Under the pieces are notes generated by a model. That model was given only the letters and a program-made list of their open reading frames with translations, ran no database searches and was not told the DNA's origin. The translations under genes were made by a program, and so were the position numbers. 64,000 nucleotides of DNA from Iris pallida (taxonomy: Eukaryota > Streptophyta > Magnoliopsida > Asparagales > Iridaceae). Shown here in pieces: positions 22,385-34,804 of the stretch. Each line of letters starts with the position of its first letter. Within the stretch, counting starts at the first letter, position 1. The DNA lies in contig JANAVB010003400.1 of the NCBI GenBank assembly GCA_029216955.1, positions 12,945,147 to 13,009,146 on the forward strand. Direction: 5' to 3'.

Positions 22385-23010
22385 ACGGCTCAAAACAAAT
22401 GGAGTCTCATGCGGTTCAAAGAAGCTCTCAGAGCTTTATGCGGCTCAGGAGTTCTATGCGGCTCAAAAGACGCCAACCTAGCCATGCGGTTCGAGTAAAA
22501 GCCACGTGGCCTTATGCGGCTCGCCTCTACAGCTGGCCATCAAGCAGCGGCCTCATTTAATGCTTTGACACAACAAGGCAGCTCTGACATAAAGGTGAAC
22601 TGACAGCTCTGACGTAAAGCTGCAATGATGACTCTGACATAATGGCATGCTCCTAGGGAAACGAAGAAAATCTCTATAGCTGGCATGATCTATCAAATCC
22701 CAAAGTCTTCCATACGGCTTTGACACGTGGCCAGCCGCATGCGGTTCAAGTGGAGGCCACCCCCATGCGGCTGCTACTCTCATGCGGCTCGGATTATGGG
22801 GACCATCTCCATGCGGTTCAAATACTGAGAGGCCACGCCCATGCAGCCTTGACACATGGCCAGCCTTATGCGGTTCAGTCGGAAACCACCCTCATGCGGC
22901 TCAGATTTCGGAGGCCATACCTATGCGACTGCCACCTTCATGCGCTTTAAATCTTGAGAAGCCACCCTCATGCGGCTCAGTCAAGATACCCTATCCCTGT
23001 GGCTCGCGGT
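22385..23010 (+). repeat. CATGCGGCTC / TATGCGGTTC interspersed motif array in the 5' LTR
   Basis: By eye about 15-20 copies of [CT]ATGCGG[CT]TC, all in the same orientation, spaced about 20-60 bp apart and separated by partly repeated text such as GAGGCCA, AGAAGCCAC and GACACGTGG. Single-base variants (CATGCAGCC, CATACGGCT, TATGCGACT) look like CpG decay. The array is the main content of the U3 region. Confidence 0.75.
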
Positions 23011-23416
23011 TAGGACACATGGCAGAAGATCAGTTTCCCCCGTGTCCCTATGGCTCACAGCATAATGATGGTTGGACACGTGACACCAAATCAATCAAGA
23101 TTTATCAACAAATCCCAACAACCAGATTTAGTGCAATTATCATAATTATTCAGATCAAATCAGATTTATGGCAATCAAGCAGATTGAACACGTGGCAGGA
23201 GATTCGAGTTTATCACAAAGATTTGTGGTAATCAGCATTATTTGCCCATACGGATTTGGCGCAATCAACATTAACTGTCCAAATTTGTTGCAATCAAGAT
23301 TAACGACCCAGATTAATTGCCAACAAAACAGGATCAAGGAAAATGGTAATTAATCCCAAACCGCCGACTTTTCAAGGAGACAATCATTGCAAACCCTAAT
23401 AATCACACCCCAGTCC

Positions 23417-23425
23417 TATAAATAG
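23417..23425 (+). promoter_or_regulatory. TATA box of the Tat 5' LTR
   Basis: TATAAATAG is preceded by CACCCCAGTCC and conserved at 44911-44919 in the 3' LTR. Transcription would start about 30 bp on, leaving a ~300-bp R-U5 before the primer site. Confidence 0.65.
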
Positions 23426-23749
23426 CAAGGTGTCATTCCCTTACAAAAGAGATTCCCTCCATCCGGTTGGACACACAGAGAGACAAAGGCACGCACAGAA
23501 GAGTCTTCCCACACATCCCAAGAGCATTTCTTCATCAGAGCCAAGGCTACGTCCGATCGTCCAAGGAGTAAGGCAGAGCTGCCGTCGCTTTTCCGAGCCT
23601 CTATCGTCACCCCCAGAATCAAAAATAAACAATCGTACTTAGATTGCTGTGCCTAGGTTTTCATTCCTAGGCTTTCTTTGTGCGAGCGAGTTTGTATTGT
23701 GAGTCTAAGTTCAGTCCTCCTATAAAATTGTTCTGCACTTTTACAATCA

Positions 23750-24058
23750 ATGGCAAATACGATGGCGACTCTGCTGGGGACTAACTTCTCCACGGTTGAG
23801 GAGTTGGTGACGCAATCGGACGCAGCCAAACTTGGCTCCACTCAACAAATACTGGTCGCCCGGTTCGACCAACAGACGTTTGAAGAAATGCTCTCCGACA
23901 GGGGCGCTGGCCCGGTCCAGCGGCGAGCCCGCACGAAGAAGGCCCGCAGGGAGTGGAGGCCCAAATCATTCGCTCCTCCCCAAGCTCTCGAAGAAGTACT
24001 CTCTGTCGCCCAAGATGGCGAAGAAGACTCTCATGCGGCCCCACTCAAGGCCACATAG
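23750..24058 (+). CDS. Short leader ORF overlapping the primer site, 102 codons
   Basis: The first ATG after the LTR (23750) opens a frame that passes through the primer-binding site and ends at 24058. The product would be acidic then basic (RRARTKKARREWRPK) with no known domain. Some Tat elements have an extra ORF before gag, which fits the position, but chance remains possible. Confidence 0.3.
   Translation: MANTMATLLGTNFSTVEELVTQSDAAKLGSTQQILVARFDQQTFEEMLSDRGAGPVQRRARTKKARREWRPKSFAPPQALEEVLSVAQDGEEDSHAAPLKAT
23763..23781 (+). other. Primer-binding site of the Tat element (tRNA-Arg type)
   Basis: TGGCGACTCTGCTGGGGAC stands 17 bp after the LTR end. It closely resembles the tRNA-Arg site I recall for Ogre/Tat elements and differs from the initiator-Met site used by the Sirevirus. 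The tRNA assignment is from memory of the lineage. Confidence 0.7.
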
Positions 24059-24130
24059 GACTCTGCTGTCCCCAAGTCTAGCAGAGGAAAACACTATAAT
24101 GCAGGACTTGCAGGGGTAAAGAGGAACTCT

Positions 24131-24817
24131 GTGCGGTCCAAGAAGAGGTCGCATAAGGACGCCAGCCACACGAAAACTCATGCGGCCACAGAAGCCAGCC
24201 GTATGCAGGAGGCTCATGCGGCCAGAACGTCCAGCCGCATGAAGGAGGCTCATACGACTACGACAGCCAGCCGCATACAGGGGGCTCATGCGGCCACGAA
24301 TGCCAGCCGCATGCAGACTGCTTATGCGGCCATCGCTCCTAGCCGCATAAAGAAGGGTCATGCGGCCACACATACCAGCCGCATGCAGACAGCCTGCTCG
24401 GCCACCAAACCCAGTCGTATACCATCCGCTCCATGCGGCTCACGGTCAGTCTTCGACCGCCTCTCAGGCGATCATGACCCCAGATGCTCTTATGTGCCAA
24501 TCTCTGTGGACTCTTTCTACTATGCACTCTCAGGTGCTAGAAGGAAGAAGTCTCGGGCAGCGCGGGCTCGTCGAGCTCAGACAGTTGTCCCAACTTCTGA
24601 CTATCAGGGCATCCTGCTGACTATTACGCAGGCCCCCGATGGAAAGTTGTATAAAACTATCCGTGTCCAGCCCTCGGCGGCTAACGAACGGGATAGTTAC
24701 CAACAATCTCCCAACAATGATCAGGGGCAAGTACTCGTACTACCCTCCACATCAGGGAGCAGGCAGGATGCCAACACACTCATGTGCTCAGAACTCCCAG
24801 GCCCACAAAACGGGTGA
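24131..24817 (+). CDS. Leader ORF containing a 12-residue repeat, 228 codons
   Basis: The frame includes seven or so repeats of a unit like HAATNASRMQ.A at residues ~17-95, encoded by the motif array at 24176-24440. It then runs through a Ser/Gln-rich tail. I know no matching family. It may be a real pre-gag ORF of the Tat element or only a frame kept open by the 36-bp repeat period, a multiple of three. It ends before the gag frame, with about 390 bp between them. Confidence 0.35.
   Translation: MRSKKRSHKDASHTKTHAATEASRMQEAHAARTSSRMKEAHTTTTASRIQGAHAATNASRMQTAYAAIAPSRIKKGHAATHTSRMQTACSATKPSRIPSAPCGSRSVFDRLSGDHDPRCSYVPISVDSFYYALSGARRKKSRAARARRAQTVVPTSDYQGILLTITQAPDGKLYKTIRVQPSAANERDSYQQSPNNDQGQVLVLPSTSGSRQDANTLMCSELPGPQNG
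24176..24440 (+). repeat. 36-bp repeats with CATGCGGCC and CCGCATG in alternating orientation
   Basis: Each unit holds a CATGCGGCC word and, about 14 bp later, its inverse CAGCCGCATG, so each repeat can form a hairpin. About seven units are visible with 10-30% variation between them. The core is the same CATGCGG word found in the LTRs. Confidence 0.7.
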
Positions 24818-25210
24818 CTTGCGTAACGTAATTCTTCACAAACGCAAAGAAAGAGACGAAGACTCGGTGTGCAAAAAGTCCTGTCAGGGACATCAATGCA
24901 CCAAAATCATTGTCAACTGCTGCTGCAACAAGGCGGCAGTTCAAGAAGACCAGCAGTCCGTCTTCCAATGGCTGCAACACCCAAGTTCAGAAGACGAGGC
25001 ACTTCTCGTCGTCTCCTGCAATTCTGCTCTGAAGATTCCTGGCAGCGGGAGAGGGAAGAAAACAAATGTCTCCAGTCCAAAAATCTCAACCGGTATAACC
25101 AAGAAACTCTCTTCTAAGCGGTTGTCTACCACCGTTACAGGAGGAGTTTACCAAGGTACCCGCTCAAAGACGAAATTTGCCACACTTGGAAATTCGTCGT
25201 CCACATCTCT
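24818..25210 (+). other. Tat leader before gag
   Basis: No domain was recognised. Frames open through here do not resemble known proteins. ATG 25211 opens the long gag frame. Confidence 0.4.
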
Positions 25211-27463
25211 GTGTGGCCTTGGAGCCGGGGGAGCACTCCTCCAAATATCCACGACAATCCGGTATTCCAAGAGGATAATCCAGAGGAAACGGTTCACCTA
25301 AAAGATGCAGCAGATCCCGACGTCCCCGAGGACGTCCACAACTCTCAAGACGAGGCGAGCTCTGAAGCTGGGGGTACCACTCCTTCTGAGTCCGAACCAG
25401 AGGAGAATATTCCTACATATCCTGACGATTTCTCTGTACAAGGGTATGACTTAGAGGGCGCGTCCTCCACCGTTCCTTCCATCTTTCCTCATGTAAGGAC
25501 GATGTTCATGACGGACAGCAACCAAGACGGTTCCAGTGATCGCCAACGCATCGACACTCTGGAGGCCATATTGCATGCCTTGGTCAAGTCCGTGGATGAG
25601 ATCAAAGCAGCCCTTCCAACTTTACAAGGAAGGACGCCTGGCCAAACAAGCTTAGGTCCCGCGGTCAATGTGGACTCGAACTCAGCCGCACCAAACTCGG
25701 ATGATAATCCTCCTGAAATATTGGCCCCCACCGCTGCAGACGAGGCCAGGGAGGCAAAAAAAGAGGTCCAGGAGCTCCGGGCCATGTTCCACGCCCGAGA
25801 AAACTGCCAAGACCTCAGGATACGACAACTGTATCCTGCTGCGTGGAGAGATGTTCCCTTTCCACCAAGATATAAACCATTTAAGATCAATCCATATGAT
25901 GGGAAAACATCTGCAAGCAGGTACATCACCTACTTTGAAGTCACAACCGACCATCTGCCTCATGACGATGCCATCCTTACGCGGTTATTCATTGGAGCAT
26001 TGGAAGGGGTTGCCTTCGACTGGTACCGCAACTTGCCGGACAACTGCATCCATTCCTTCGCTGGCTTCAAACGGATGTTCCTGGAGAGGTTCTACGAAGT
26101 AGGACAAGACGTGACAATGTCCACCCTCATGGATGTTGTCCAGGGAGAAAAGGAGCTGACAAAAAACTATATCGAGCGGTTTCGCCAAACTGCGATGAAG
26201 TTGCCTTCCGGTAACCCGGATTCCTCCTTAATTAAAATTTGCCAAAAGAGGCTGCTTCCTACAATCAGCCTCTGGATGGGCGAAAGTCAGTTTAAAGATT
26301 GGAAGACGTTCATCATCAGTGCCACTAGCACAGAAGACAAGTTGAAGAAAGCTCGCCAACTGGGGCTGCAGGTCTCAGAAGGAGAGGACAAGGGCAAATG
26401 CCCTAACACCAACAGCAACAATGGTGGTAACCCCTCCAACAATCGAGACAATAAGGGCAAACAGGCTATGGTGACCGACACAACCCCAAAGCCCGAATCA
26501 AAGCCGGCAGAAAAGTAGTGGCCTCAAATGACCTACTCCTTCGAGGACAGCCATGTCAAACCCATCTTGGACATGCTCATACAAGGAGGTCAAATTCAAC
26601 TCCCTCCACCAAGGCGTAAACCTCATCCTGCAGAAATAGAGAGCCCCAAGTACTGTCACTACCATCGCTATGTCCACCATGCTACACAAAACTGCTACCA
26701 ACTGAAGTGATACATCCAGCATCTCATCGATTCTAAGGCCCTGGCCATTGATTTTGAAGGGGAGACCGTAGCAGCCAACATGGTGTCAGTACAATTCGAC
26801 AGCTTCCCTCCGACAAAGACTCAAGATGGAGTAGTACCCGTCCCCAGAGCGAAGATGGAGGTCGCTAATCTTCCACCTCCCCGAGACCAGGCTGTTGGTC
26901 TAGTGCCTCTTACCACATCACGGGAGGAGATCATGTGGGTTCATCCGGACCTGGTACCTGAAGTGACTCAGTCCGTACCTCCCTCCACCAGCAAGAAGAA
27001 GAGTGGAAAAGTTAAATCATGCCACACAATCTCGATAGAGGTCGAAGAAGTTACTGCTGTTGTTACCCGCTCCGACGCACAAACCCAACCTCCACCGGGT
27101 AACTCGGCTAAAGATCATCAGCCGAGAGCTGTTGATGCTCCAGGACCTTCGCAGCCTTCGACGACCGACAAGCCTAGGTCGAAGGAGACTCGCTTTGACA
27201 AACTGCTCCGAAAAGAGATACCTTATGGGCTGGAGAGGCCCTACAACTTCGACATCTTGGCACAATTGGCCAACACATCGGCCAAATTATCGCTATACGA
27301 GTTCCTGAGACTCTCCAAGGATGTCCGTGTCGCACTGAGCGAGGCACTCCAGAATGCCGACGCATATCTGGCTCAGTCCAATCTCACTGGGGAAAGCTCG
27401 CCAGCAGATCTCCAGGACAGCGCTTGCACAGGTGCAATGCCCAACATCGTCTTCACTCCGTAG
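25211..27463 (+). pseudogene. Tat gag pseudogene
   Basis: One frame starts at ATG 25211 and continues past TAG 26516 and TGA 26708 to TAG 27461. Residues ~1-200 are acidic and low-complexity. Residues ~208-385 form a retrotransposon gag domain (FKINPYDG, DWYRNLP, FK.MFLERFYE). After the first stop comes a zinc-knuckle-like CHYHRYVHHATQNC at about 26655-26700, in the C-x-YH form typical of Tat gag. The part to 27463 is a linker toward the protease. Start choice: this ATG gives the longest frame and leaves the gag domain intact, though the upstream leader could belong to it. Confidence 0.85.
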
Positions 27464-29997
27464 GATATGCTTACCAAGACCAACCTGCACGATCGCCTTC
27501 TATATTATACTGGGTATATTGGCGATATCAAGGTGGATCGGATGCATATTAACCCCGGTTCATCCATAAGCATCATCCCGAAGAGCTTACTACACCATCT
27601 GCGCATCCCAATGCATCGCCTGGCGTCGACCAGTACCGCCATCAGCGGTTTCAATTAAGGCAGAAGCTATCCGATCGGAAAGATTCGCTTTAAGTGCCAA
27701 GTCGGCGACCTTCAGTCAGAAGTGACCTATTATGTCATAGATGCGGACACTTCCTACAAAATTCTCCTGGGGCATCCTTGGATACACGATTACATGATCG
27801 TGTCCTCCATACTACACCGGTGCTTCAAGTACGTCGATAAGCACGGCTTCGTGAGGACAGAATTTGCCGACATCGATCCCTTTAAAGGGGTCGAATCCTA
27901 CTACTCAGATTCATGCTTGTACGAGAAGTTAAAAAAGCACCTTGCCGAAGGAGTTACTCAAGCTCAAACTGAGGCGGCAGCTGGATCAGAAGAACCGCTG
28001 ACAATCTATCTCCAAGCCCGTAAATCTAGCAGAACTGCACCCCTTACGGCCACTCTGCGTAAGGACGCAATCAGCCTCTCTGCACAGGAGGAGCAGATGA
28101 TAATCCGACTGCCAAGGTCCGGCCAAGCGCCAAGACCCACGACAGAGCCACTGGCAATCAGGCTGCCTAGAGCTAGTCAGCAACAAATAGAGGAGCTCAA
28201 TCCCTATGTCAAATCGGTGACGATTCGTCTTCCCAGAATGAATCGGCAGCCGAGCGCTAAGCCAGGGACTGCTAGCCAGCCAACAACTCCCCGCCCAGCA
28301 CCAAGCACCAAACTGGGGGTGGCTAGTATGCCAATGACTCCACGTTCTGCTCCACCCATGGAGCCCCTGATGATTAAGCTGCCTAAGTCATCCTCTCAGT
28401 CTTCATTTACACAGGGGGTAGCGGAAGAAGAGTCAGAACTGGCCAAGTATGTGGCTGCTCATACCGATGTTCCATCTGCAGATGATGTAATTCCACTGGA
28501 AAAGATACCTTACTTCATCAATAAAGGGCTATCTTTGAATTATCTCGAGCTCAATAAGCTTTGTACAATGTATGCTATGGAATACGGTATAGGCACCCAT
28601 CTGCACACACAGGTGACAAATGTCTACACCGCAAACCAACTTACTCCAGTCGAAGACGCTTACCGCATAATCGAGGGAGAGGATCATCCAATCATCTTCG
28701 GCCGAAAGAATGATCCACAACCCTTTAGGGTAGAAGAAATTGATCTCGAACCCGACACCGGAAGACTGCCCCTTTATCTGTATAGTTCCCAATCCAAGTA
28801 CCTCATGCAAAAATAGGGGTATGATCTGGAAGCTACGCCAGACTTAAACTACGGCACTGGACGGCGATTGCCCTTACAATTGCCTGTCCCAGCTGGGAAA
28901 CCATGGGATTACTATAACAAGACCAGATGTGGGCTAGGTTATGTTACACCCGCGACGACCCCTGAAAGCTCAGACGAGGAATGCGATTGGCATTCACACT
29001 CAACCGGATCACCCACTTCCGATTCGGATATCAGCATTGGGGACATGCTCAGGCAAGTCTGGTCCGTCAATATGGCATTTGCCGACGCCTACGAAGAAGA
29101 TGAAGACATTCCTGAACTTCTTGAGTTAGAGCCGTGGGCACAACGACTAGATGTGCAATGGGAGAAGCGGTTCGAACAAAGAGAGCCTCCCACCGAGGAT
29201 GAGGTTGTGCAAGTTGATCTCGGTGATGAGTCCTCTCCAAAACCGTCTTCGTCAGCAAGAGTCTGACAGACGAAGAGCAAGAATCGCTACTGCAACTCGT
29301 CAAAGAATACATCGACATGTTCGCCTGGAGCTACGAAGATATGCCAGGACTGAACCCCGAGGTTGCACTTCACAAACTCTACATTCGTCCGAACGCAAAA
29401 CCGGTCAAGCAACAACAACGATGGTTCCGCCCCGACGTCATGAATGCCATTGAAGCTGAGGTCAACAAACTGATAGCCAGCGGCTTCATCCGCGAGAAAC
29501 AACATCCAGACTGGTCGCCAACATAGAACTAGTCCTTAAGAAGAATGAAAAGATTTGAATCTGCATCGACTTTCGCAATCTGAATGAGGCATGTCCTAAG
29601 GATGAGTTCTCCCTCCCTGTCACCGACATCATGATTGACAACACCCGCGGCTTTGAGCGTATGTCATTCATGGATGGTTTTTTGGGGTACAACCAAATCA
29701 AGATGTTCCCTGATGACGAAAAGCATACATCATTCCGAACACCAATTGGCACATATTGCTACATAGTCATGTCTTTCGGTTTAAAGAACGCTGGCGCCAC
29801 CTATCGAGGAGCTATGAGCATCATCTTTAGAGACTACATGCGCAAGACAGTGGAATGCTACGTCGACGACATCGCCGTCAAAAGCCGCTCTAAGAAAGAT
29901 CATCTGCATGATCTGAGGACAGTGTTCGACCTGATGCGAGCGCACAATTTGAAGATGAATCCCATGAAATCCTTCTTGGGCGTATCCAGTGGGAAGT
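27464..29997 (+). pseudogene. Tat protease and first part of reverse transcriptase (pseudogene)
   Basis: The gag frame continues into an aspartic-protease-like block at 27540-27600. The catalytic position is Asn (AAC at 27551, NPGSS) instead of Asp, so the protease would be dead. The frame continues through LLGHPWIHD (about 27767) to TAG 28814 and on to about 29240, where a single-base deletion shifts it. RT then reads FAWSYEDMPGL (29323) through SFLGVSSGK (29973). The catalytic YVDD is at 29859-29870. Other stops lie at 27656 and near 29557. The frame is cut at 29997 by the solo LTR and resumes at 34805. Confidence 0.85.
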
Positions 29998-31507
29998 TGT
30001 CACGACCCGCACCCACCGAGAGGGTACGAGTACGTAACAGCGCCCAGCCTACGCCGCAGTGTCGGCGGTAGAACGCTGTCCTTGGTCAATCATCTAACAA
30101 TATAAAGGTACCTGTACAGTATATACACTCCGAATAGAGGTGACATAGCAACACAGTCTCAATCACATCTAAGGTAGAATACGATAAAGAGATAGATAGA
30201 TATGGAACGAAATAAATCCACAGAGATACAATCAGATAGAAGTCTAGTGTCTAAGATAACATCTCCATAAACATCAGATAAAATAAACTCCCAGTATATA
30301 TACAATAATGTATCAATGAGAAAAACAAGATAAGAGTCTAAGCTAGCAGTCTAAACCACTGGTGGTAGATCCTCTACTGCAAGTGGGTCCAAGTCACAAG
30401 TGTTATCTAAGGCTGCACCATAATGGGAAGACACCAGAGCCTCATCATTCTTTGTAAAATTTTCAACAGGTCCAGTCAGGACGGAGCGAGCACAAAACAT
30501 CTCACGCAGTTCATATCAAGTTAGGAAATATTAAGCATGCAATAGATTAAGATACAGGAAACGCTGAAAGAAGAATGTATATAAAAAATAGTAGAGATTT
30601 GATAATAGGAAATATCTATATATGATAAGTAAGAACTGTAAGCAATATGTGATTTAGAGTACAATATGGTTATGTAAACGGTTTAGGACAATGCAATGGT
30701 AACTCTATTGTACGTGAGTGCACAATAAACATATACAATAGTTATACAATATTGTACAATAGGATTTGATTACATAACCAATTCTACTCCCCCTCCCCAA
30801 TCAATACACAAGGATCCACTCCAGTTACGTTATCTTATACAATAGTGTACAATGTTATACAATAGTTGTACAATGGTCTATCCATGGGACTCATGTGATA
30901 ATGAGATCACAATATGTACAATGAGTATACAAGGATAAGGGTATTCAATAAATACAATATGTAAGTGAAGCGCACATCACAATATGTATTTAGTGAATAC
31001 AAGGGGATAATATCTCAAAAGAAGATCCATATAGTACCAATCCGTGATAACAATCGTGTCAGCATCAAGTACAGTAATCTAGAGCAAGAATGTAAATCCA
31101 GACAAGTATGAAACGGTCAGAGAATGTACTCGCCTGATATCTGAATGTCTGAAGTAAATATACTGTCCGAGATGAGGTACCTGACTCCTAGTTAGAGCAA
31201 CACAAGTCAAGATGTATACAGGGGATAATAATTGTAATCTGCAATACATCTGCATGCTGTCTAGGGTCAATCTAGACTAAAGTCAACCCTTGGTCAACTC
31301 TAGTCAACTAGACTAGTCAAACTAGGTCAAACCTAAGCCAGACAAGTCTCACTAAGCCCAACTAGTCTATTCTAGTAAGCACACATCACATCTAGGCTAT
31401 ACAAGCCAACTATACCCTATATTGGCATTCAAACCACATACCTAGGCTATGAGCCACATGCAATATCATGCCTATACCAAACCACATATTCACATATACG
31501 CATATTA

Positions 31508-31508
<1 letters not shown>

Positions 31509-31577
<69 letters not shown>
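31509..31577. repeat. (TA)n microsatellite in the solo LTR
   Basis: About 34 TA units without interruption, with shorter TA tracts at about 31634-31675. Such tracts vary fast and could break assemblies. Confidence 0.85.
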
Positions 31578-31581
<4 letters not shown>

Positions 31582-31633
31582 TAATATAATATCCACATTA
31601 TAATATATAGGCTACATAAAATATGTGCATCTC

Positions 31634-31666
<33 letters not shown>

Positions 31667-33299
31667 TATATGTATATACATAGAAGGATAGGTAGAGGGC
31701 ACATGTGAGGGTGTTGTGTGTGTAGAGAACTATGAACATGTGTGTGTATACATGGAAAATAGTGTGTATGTGATATGGTGTAGATAATGTGACATGGTGT
31801 CAAGTGAGGGTTAAGTTATAGTGTTAATGTGACTTGGTGTGTGTGTTCATATAATAGTTTATAGGGTGTCAATGGTGTACAGTTCAAGAATTTGTGTGTG
31901 AACTCAAAAATTACATGGCAATGGCAATGGGTTAATCTCAGAAAAATAGGGTATTCTCAGGAAAACTCAATGACAGTTTCTATATTCCAATCTCAACACA
32001 ATTTTCAATAAAAACCCAATTAATACACAACTTAAATTAAACCTGAAATTGAAAGGGGAGAGGATGTGAACCAATGTGTGTTTAAATACAGGTATTCAGT
32101 GTGCAAAATGAATCAAAACCAACTCCTAATCTATTCTCAGATTTGATAAGAACTATTGGCAGTTCCTTAATAAGCCAAATGACATCCCATATGAAACAGT
32201 TCAAAGAAAAAAAGAATCGATTTAACATTCAATTCAACAATGAAACAACATGGCTATCAGCCTTAATTTGATTCATTCAAAATCAGTTTAAAAAGGAAGA
32301 ACAGTTCAATTAAGAAAAGAAATCAGTTCTCAGTTATTCTCAGGTTTGTGTCATTCTCAGCTACAAAACCCAGGTTTCAGATTTCATATAGGAACTCAGT
32401 GATTGAGTGAACATAAATCAGTGCCATGCGTGTTTGAAACCCAGGCTTCAGTGAAAGGAATCTCAGTTTCTACAAGTGTGTGTGAGTGTGATGGGAGGGT
32501 AAGGATGTTCAGATTTTCAGAGAACAGTGTAATATTGGGAATTAATTTTGAGTTTAAACCAGTAAATCAAAACAGAAATATCAGTCCAACCCTTGTCCAA
32601 TTCCCAAAACCAAATTCGAAATAAAAAAAACCACCAATCAGTAAACCATATTACAATGATGAAATTGCACATGTATAGATGATGAAATGGCAAACAAACT
32701 TCAGTTTTTGTTTGAAAGCAAATCTCAGTTTTCTTGTTTCAGTGTGTGTGACATAGTATAGGTTCTCTGGAAAAATAGGAAGGAAAAACAGTTCAATGAA
32801 ATCCCAAGGCTCAATACAAATTATAATCAATCGTGTCAGTAATCTATTACATGTATACATGAATCAATATGGTAATTAAAACATTGAAATTCAGTCTCAA
32901 ATAGAAATCAATTTCAGAAACTGGGAAAACAGGGATCATGTATCAGTCAATACATTAGAAACCAACTCAAAGTCAATATTCTATTTCCATATCAAAAAGC
33001 CTAATCTAAATAAAACATTGAACTAGTCATGAATTAAATAACTTGTAGGATCATTTGTGATACTGAACACATTAGTCTAAATAGACTAAAATAGGAAATT
33101 CAGTTTAGGAAATTTGAAATGACAAGTGGTATCAGTCGATGCATGAAACTTCAAGTTCAAATCCCATTCCATGGCAAACAACCCATTCTAATAAGTAATA
33201 ATCAACTATCAGAGATTAGCAAACATGTCTAGGATCTAAAATGATAATTAAATCATAATTAAACCATTTAAACTAGGAATTAAATACTGGAAAAATAAT

Positions 33300-33720
33300 A
33301 GAAACTGAACACAGTAAAACAGTGTCGTGCACGTGACACGACACGAGACAAACCCTAAGATTGTGTCCCAGTGTCGAGTGTGTCTAGGTCTAGGGTACTG
33401 ACACCCTGATACGAGTCTACGATACGTGTGTCAGTGACACGACACACGTATCAGTCGCGCAAAAACGACTGAACCCACACAGTGCGTGGTCCGTGTGCGT
33501 GGGATTTCTCCTCGCATGGTAAACCATATGCTCCCAAATTTTGGGAGCATAGTGTCAGTCATTGCCCCAACGACTCCACAAAATTTCACGTGTCCTGGTG
33601 TCCTGTGCATCGAGATCTCAGTGTCGGGCAGCAGGGGATACTCTAGCCCGAGTACGGGGCTGTGTCCACGCCATCGTACGGACACGACACGACACAGAAA
33701 CATGGTTTAGGTTTAGGGAA
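33300..33720. repeat. ACGACAC/GTGTCGTG-rich block in the solo LTR
   Basis: Words such as ACACGACAC, GTGTCGTG, GACACGT and ATACGTGTGTC recur in both directions through a locally GC-richer block. Frames here (for example minus 33431-33703) look like chance products of the repeated words. Confidence 0.5.
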
Positions 33721-34804
33721 ATCAGAAGACACATCAAAACCAACAATCCCAATCAAAAAGATTTCAAAAATAACACAAAAACATCCATTGTGGCATTTTA
33801 ACAAACACATGCACATATACATTGACACGTATCCGATACGAACACGTAAAGGACACGAAACCTAGCAAAACCTATTCCTATAGAGAGAGGACACCTAGGG
33901 CTTCCTTTCCATGCAAAGAAATCAAAATTTGGTGGAGGGAATAGGGATTTACCTATATGTGTTCCTTCTCAAAGAAAAACTTCAAAATGAGGTTTCTCCT
34001 AGCTATCTCCAAGCCCCAAATTGTCTCCAAACTGTAATTTGCCTCCATGAACAGTAGAGAAACCCAAATTAGATCACCATGGAAGAAGTTTGGAAGAAAA
34101 AGGATTAATATTGAATAAAATAGGAAGAAGTTTCAATGGAGGCTAACCTTGTTCTTGCAAAATGAAGAGATGAACAAAAGGAGGCAAGTGGTTGAGAGGG
34201 ATTTTACAGGGACATGCCCCAAGTGACCAGCCATAGGATATTAGGGTTAGGGTTTATGGGATTTGATCTAGGGCTATCATTCCTCCTAGTCAAATCAAGG
34301 GCCTACAACCTAGGTTTTACATATGACTTAAATGCAACCTAGTTAACTCTAACTAACATGACTAAATCAAAACAAATAAATACTAACCATCACTAACCAT
34401 GGCTAGCTAAGTCTAGGTATGACTAATCTAGGTTAGGTCAATCTAGGTTAGGGCTAAACACAACACAAGGCAATTGACTAATTAATGATTAAATCACACC
34501 ATCCCATTAATCATATTGAATTCCAATAAAATATATATTAAATTCAAATAATTCAAAATGACCAAAATACCCTCAAGCAAAAAATGATAAATGAAATACC
34601 CTAATCACATGGCTAGGCTCTAGGTCAAACTGTCTCTAGGGTTACACTAGCAAAACACCAAAATCAGAAGTCATGATTTTAAATAGTTTTAAAATGATTA
34701 AAAATCACCAAAAATCATATTATTATTTAAATGTCATAATTAAATAATTAAAAACATAAAATTTCAAAATTACGCTCATCTAGAAAATTGGGTGTTACAG
34801 AAGT

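Larger units (their letters stand above)
22352..23745 (+). repeat. 5' LTR of the Tat element
   Basis: It begins TGTAGAAGCATGG and most likely ends TTTTACA at 23745, some 17 bp before the primer site; the exact end is uncertain by a few bases. It matches 43815-45170, where its last ~69 bp are missing because of Tekay-2. The first half is dominated by CATGCGGCTC-type repeats, the second half is the core promoter and leader. Confidence 0.8.
29993..34804 (-). mobile_element. Solo LTR, 4.8 kb, with GAAGT target duplication
   Basis: The insert 29998-34799 begins TGTCACGACCCG and ends GGGTGTTACA, and GAAGT flanks both sides (29993-29997, 34800-34804). Taking out the insert and one copy of GAAGT rejoins the RT frame. 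No gag-pol, primer site or second LTR was found inside, so recombination between two LTRs has left one. Read on the minus strand it starts TGTAACACCC, the typical start of Tekay/Del-type Gypsy LTRs, hence the strand call. At 4802 bp it is a long LTR. The rest of this span is AT-rich with no gene seen. Confidence 0.85.

Noticed and set aside
22352..23010. Regularly spaced repeats that could suggest a CRISPR-like array
   Set aside because: The repeats are only about 9-10 bp and variable, spacers are uneven and partly repeated, and the context is a plant LTR.
31509..31803. 63-codon minus-strand frame over the TA tract
   Set aside because: A translation of simple sequence with no recognisable protein.
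33302..33720. Possible host gene exons in the CG-richer part of the solo LTR
   Set aside because: Frames are short, overlap on both strands and follow repeated GTGTCGTG words; no domain or splice pattern supports a gene.
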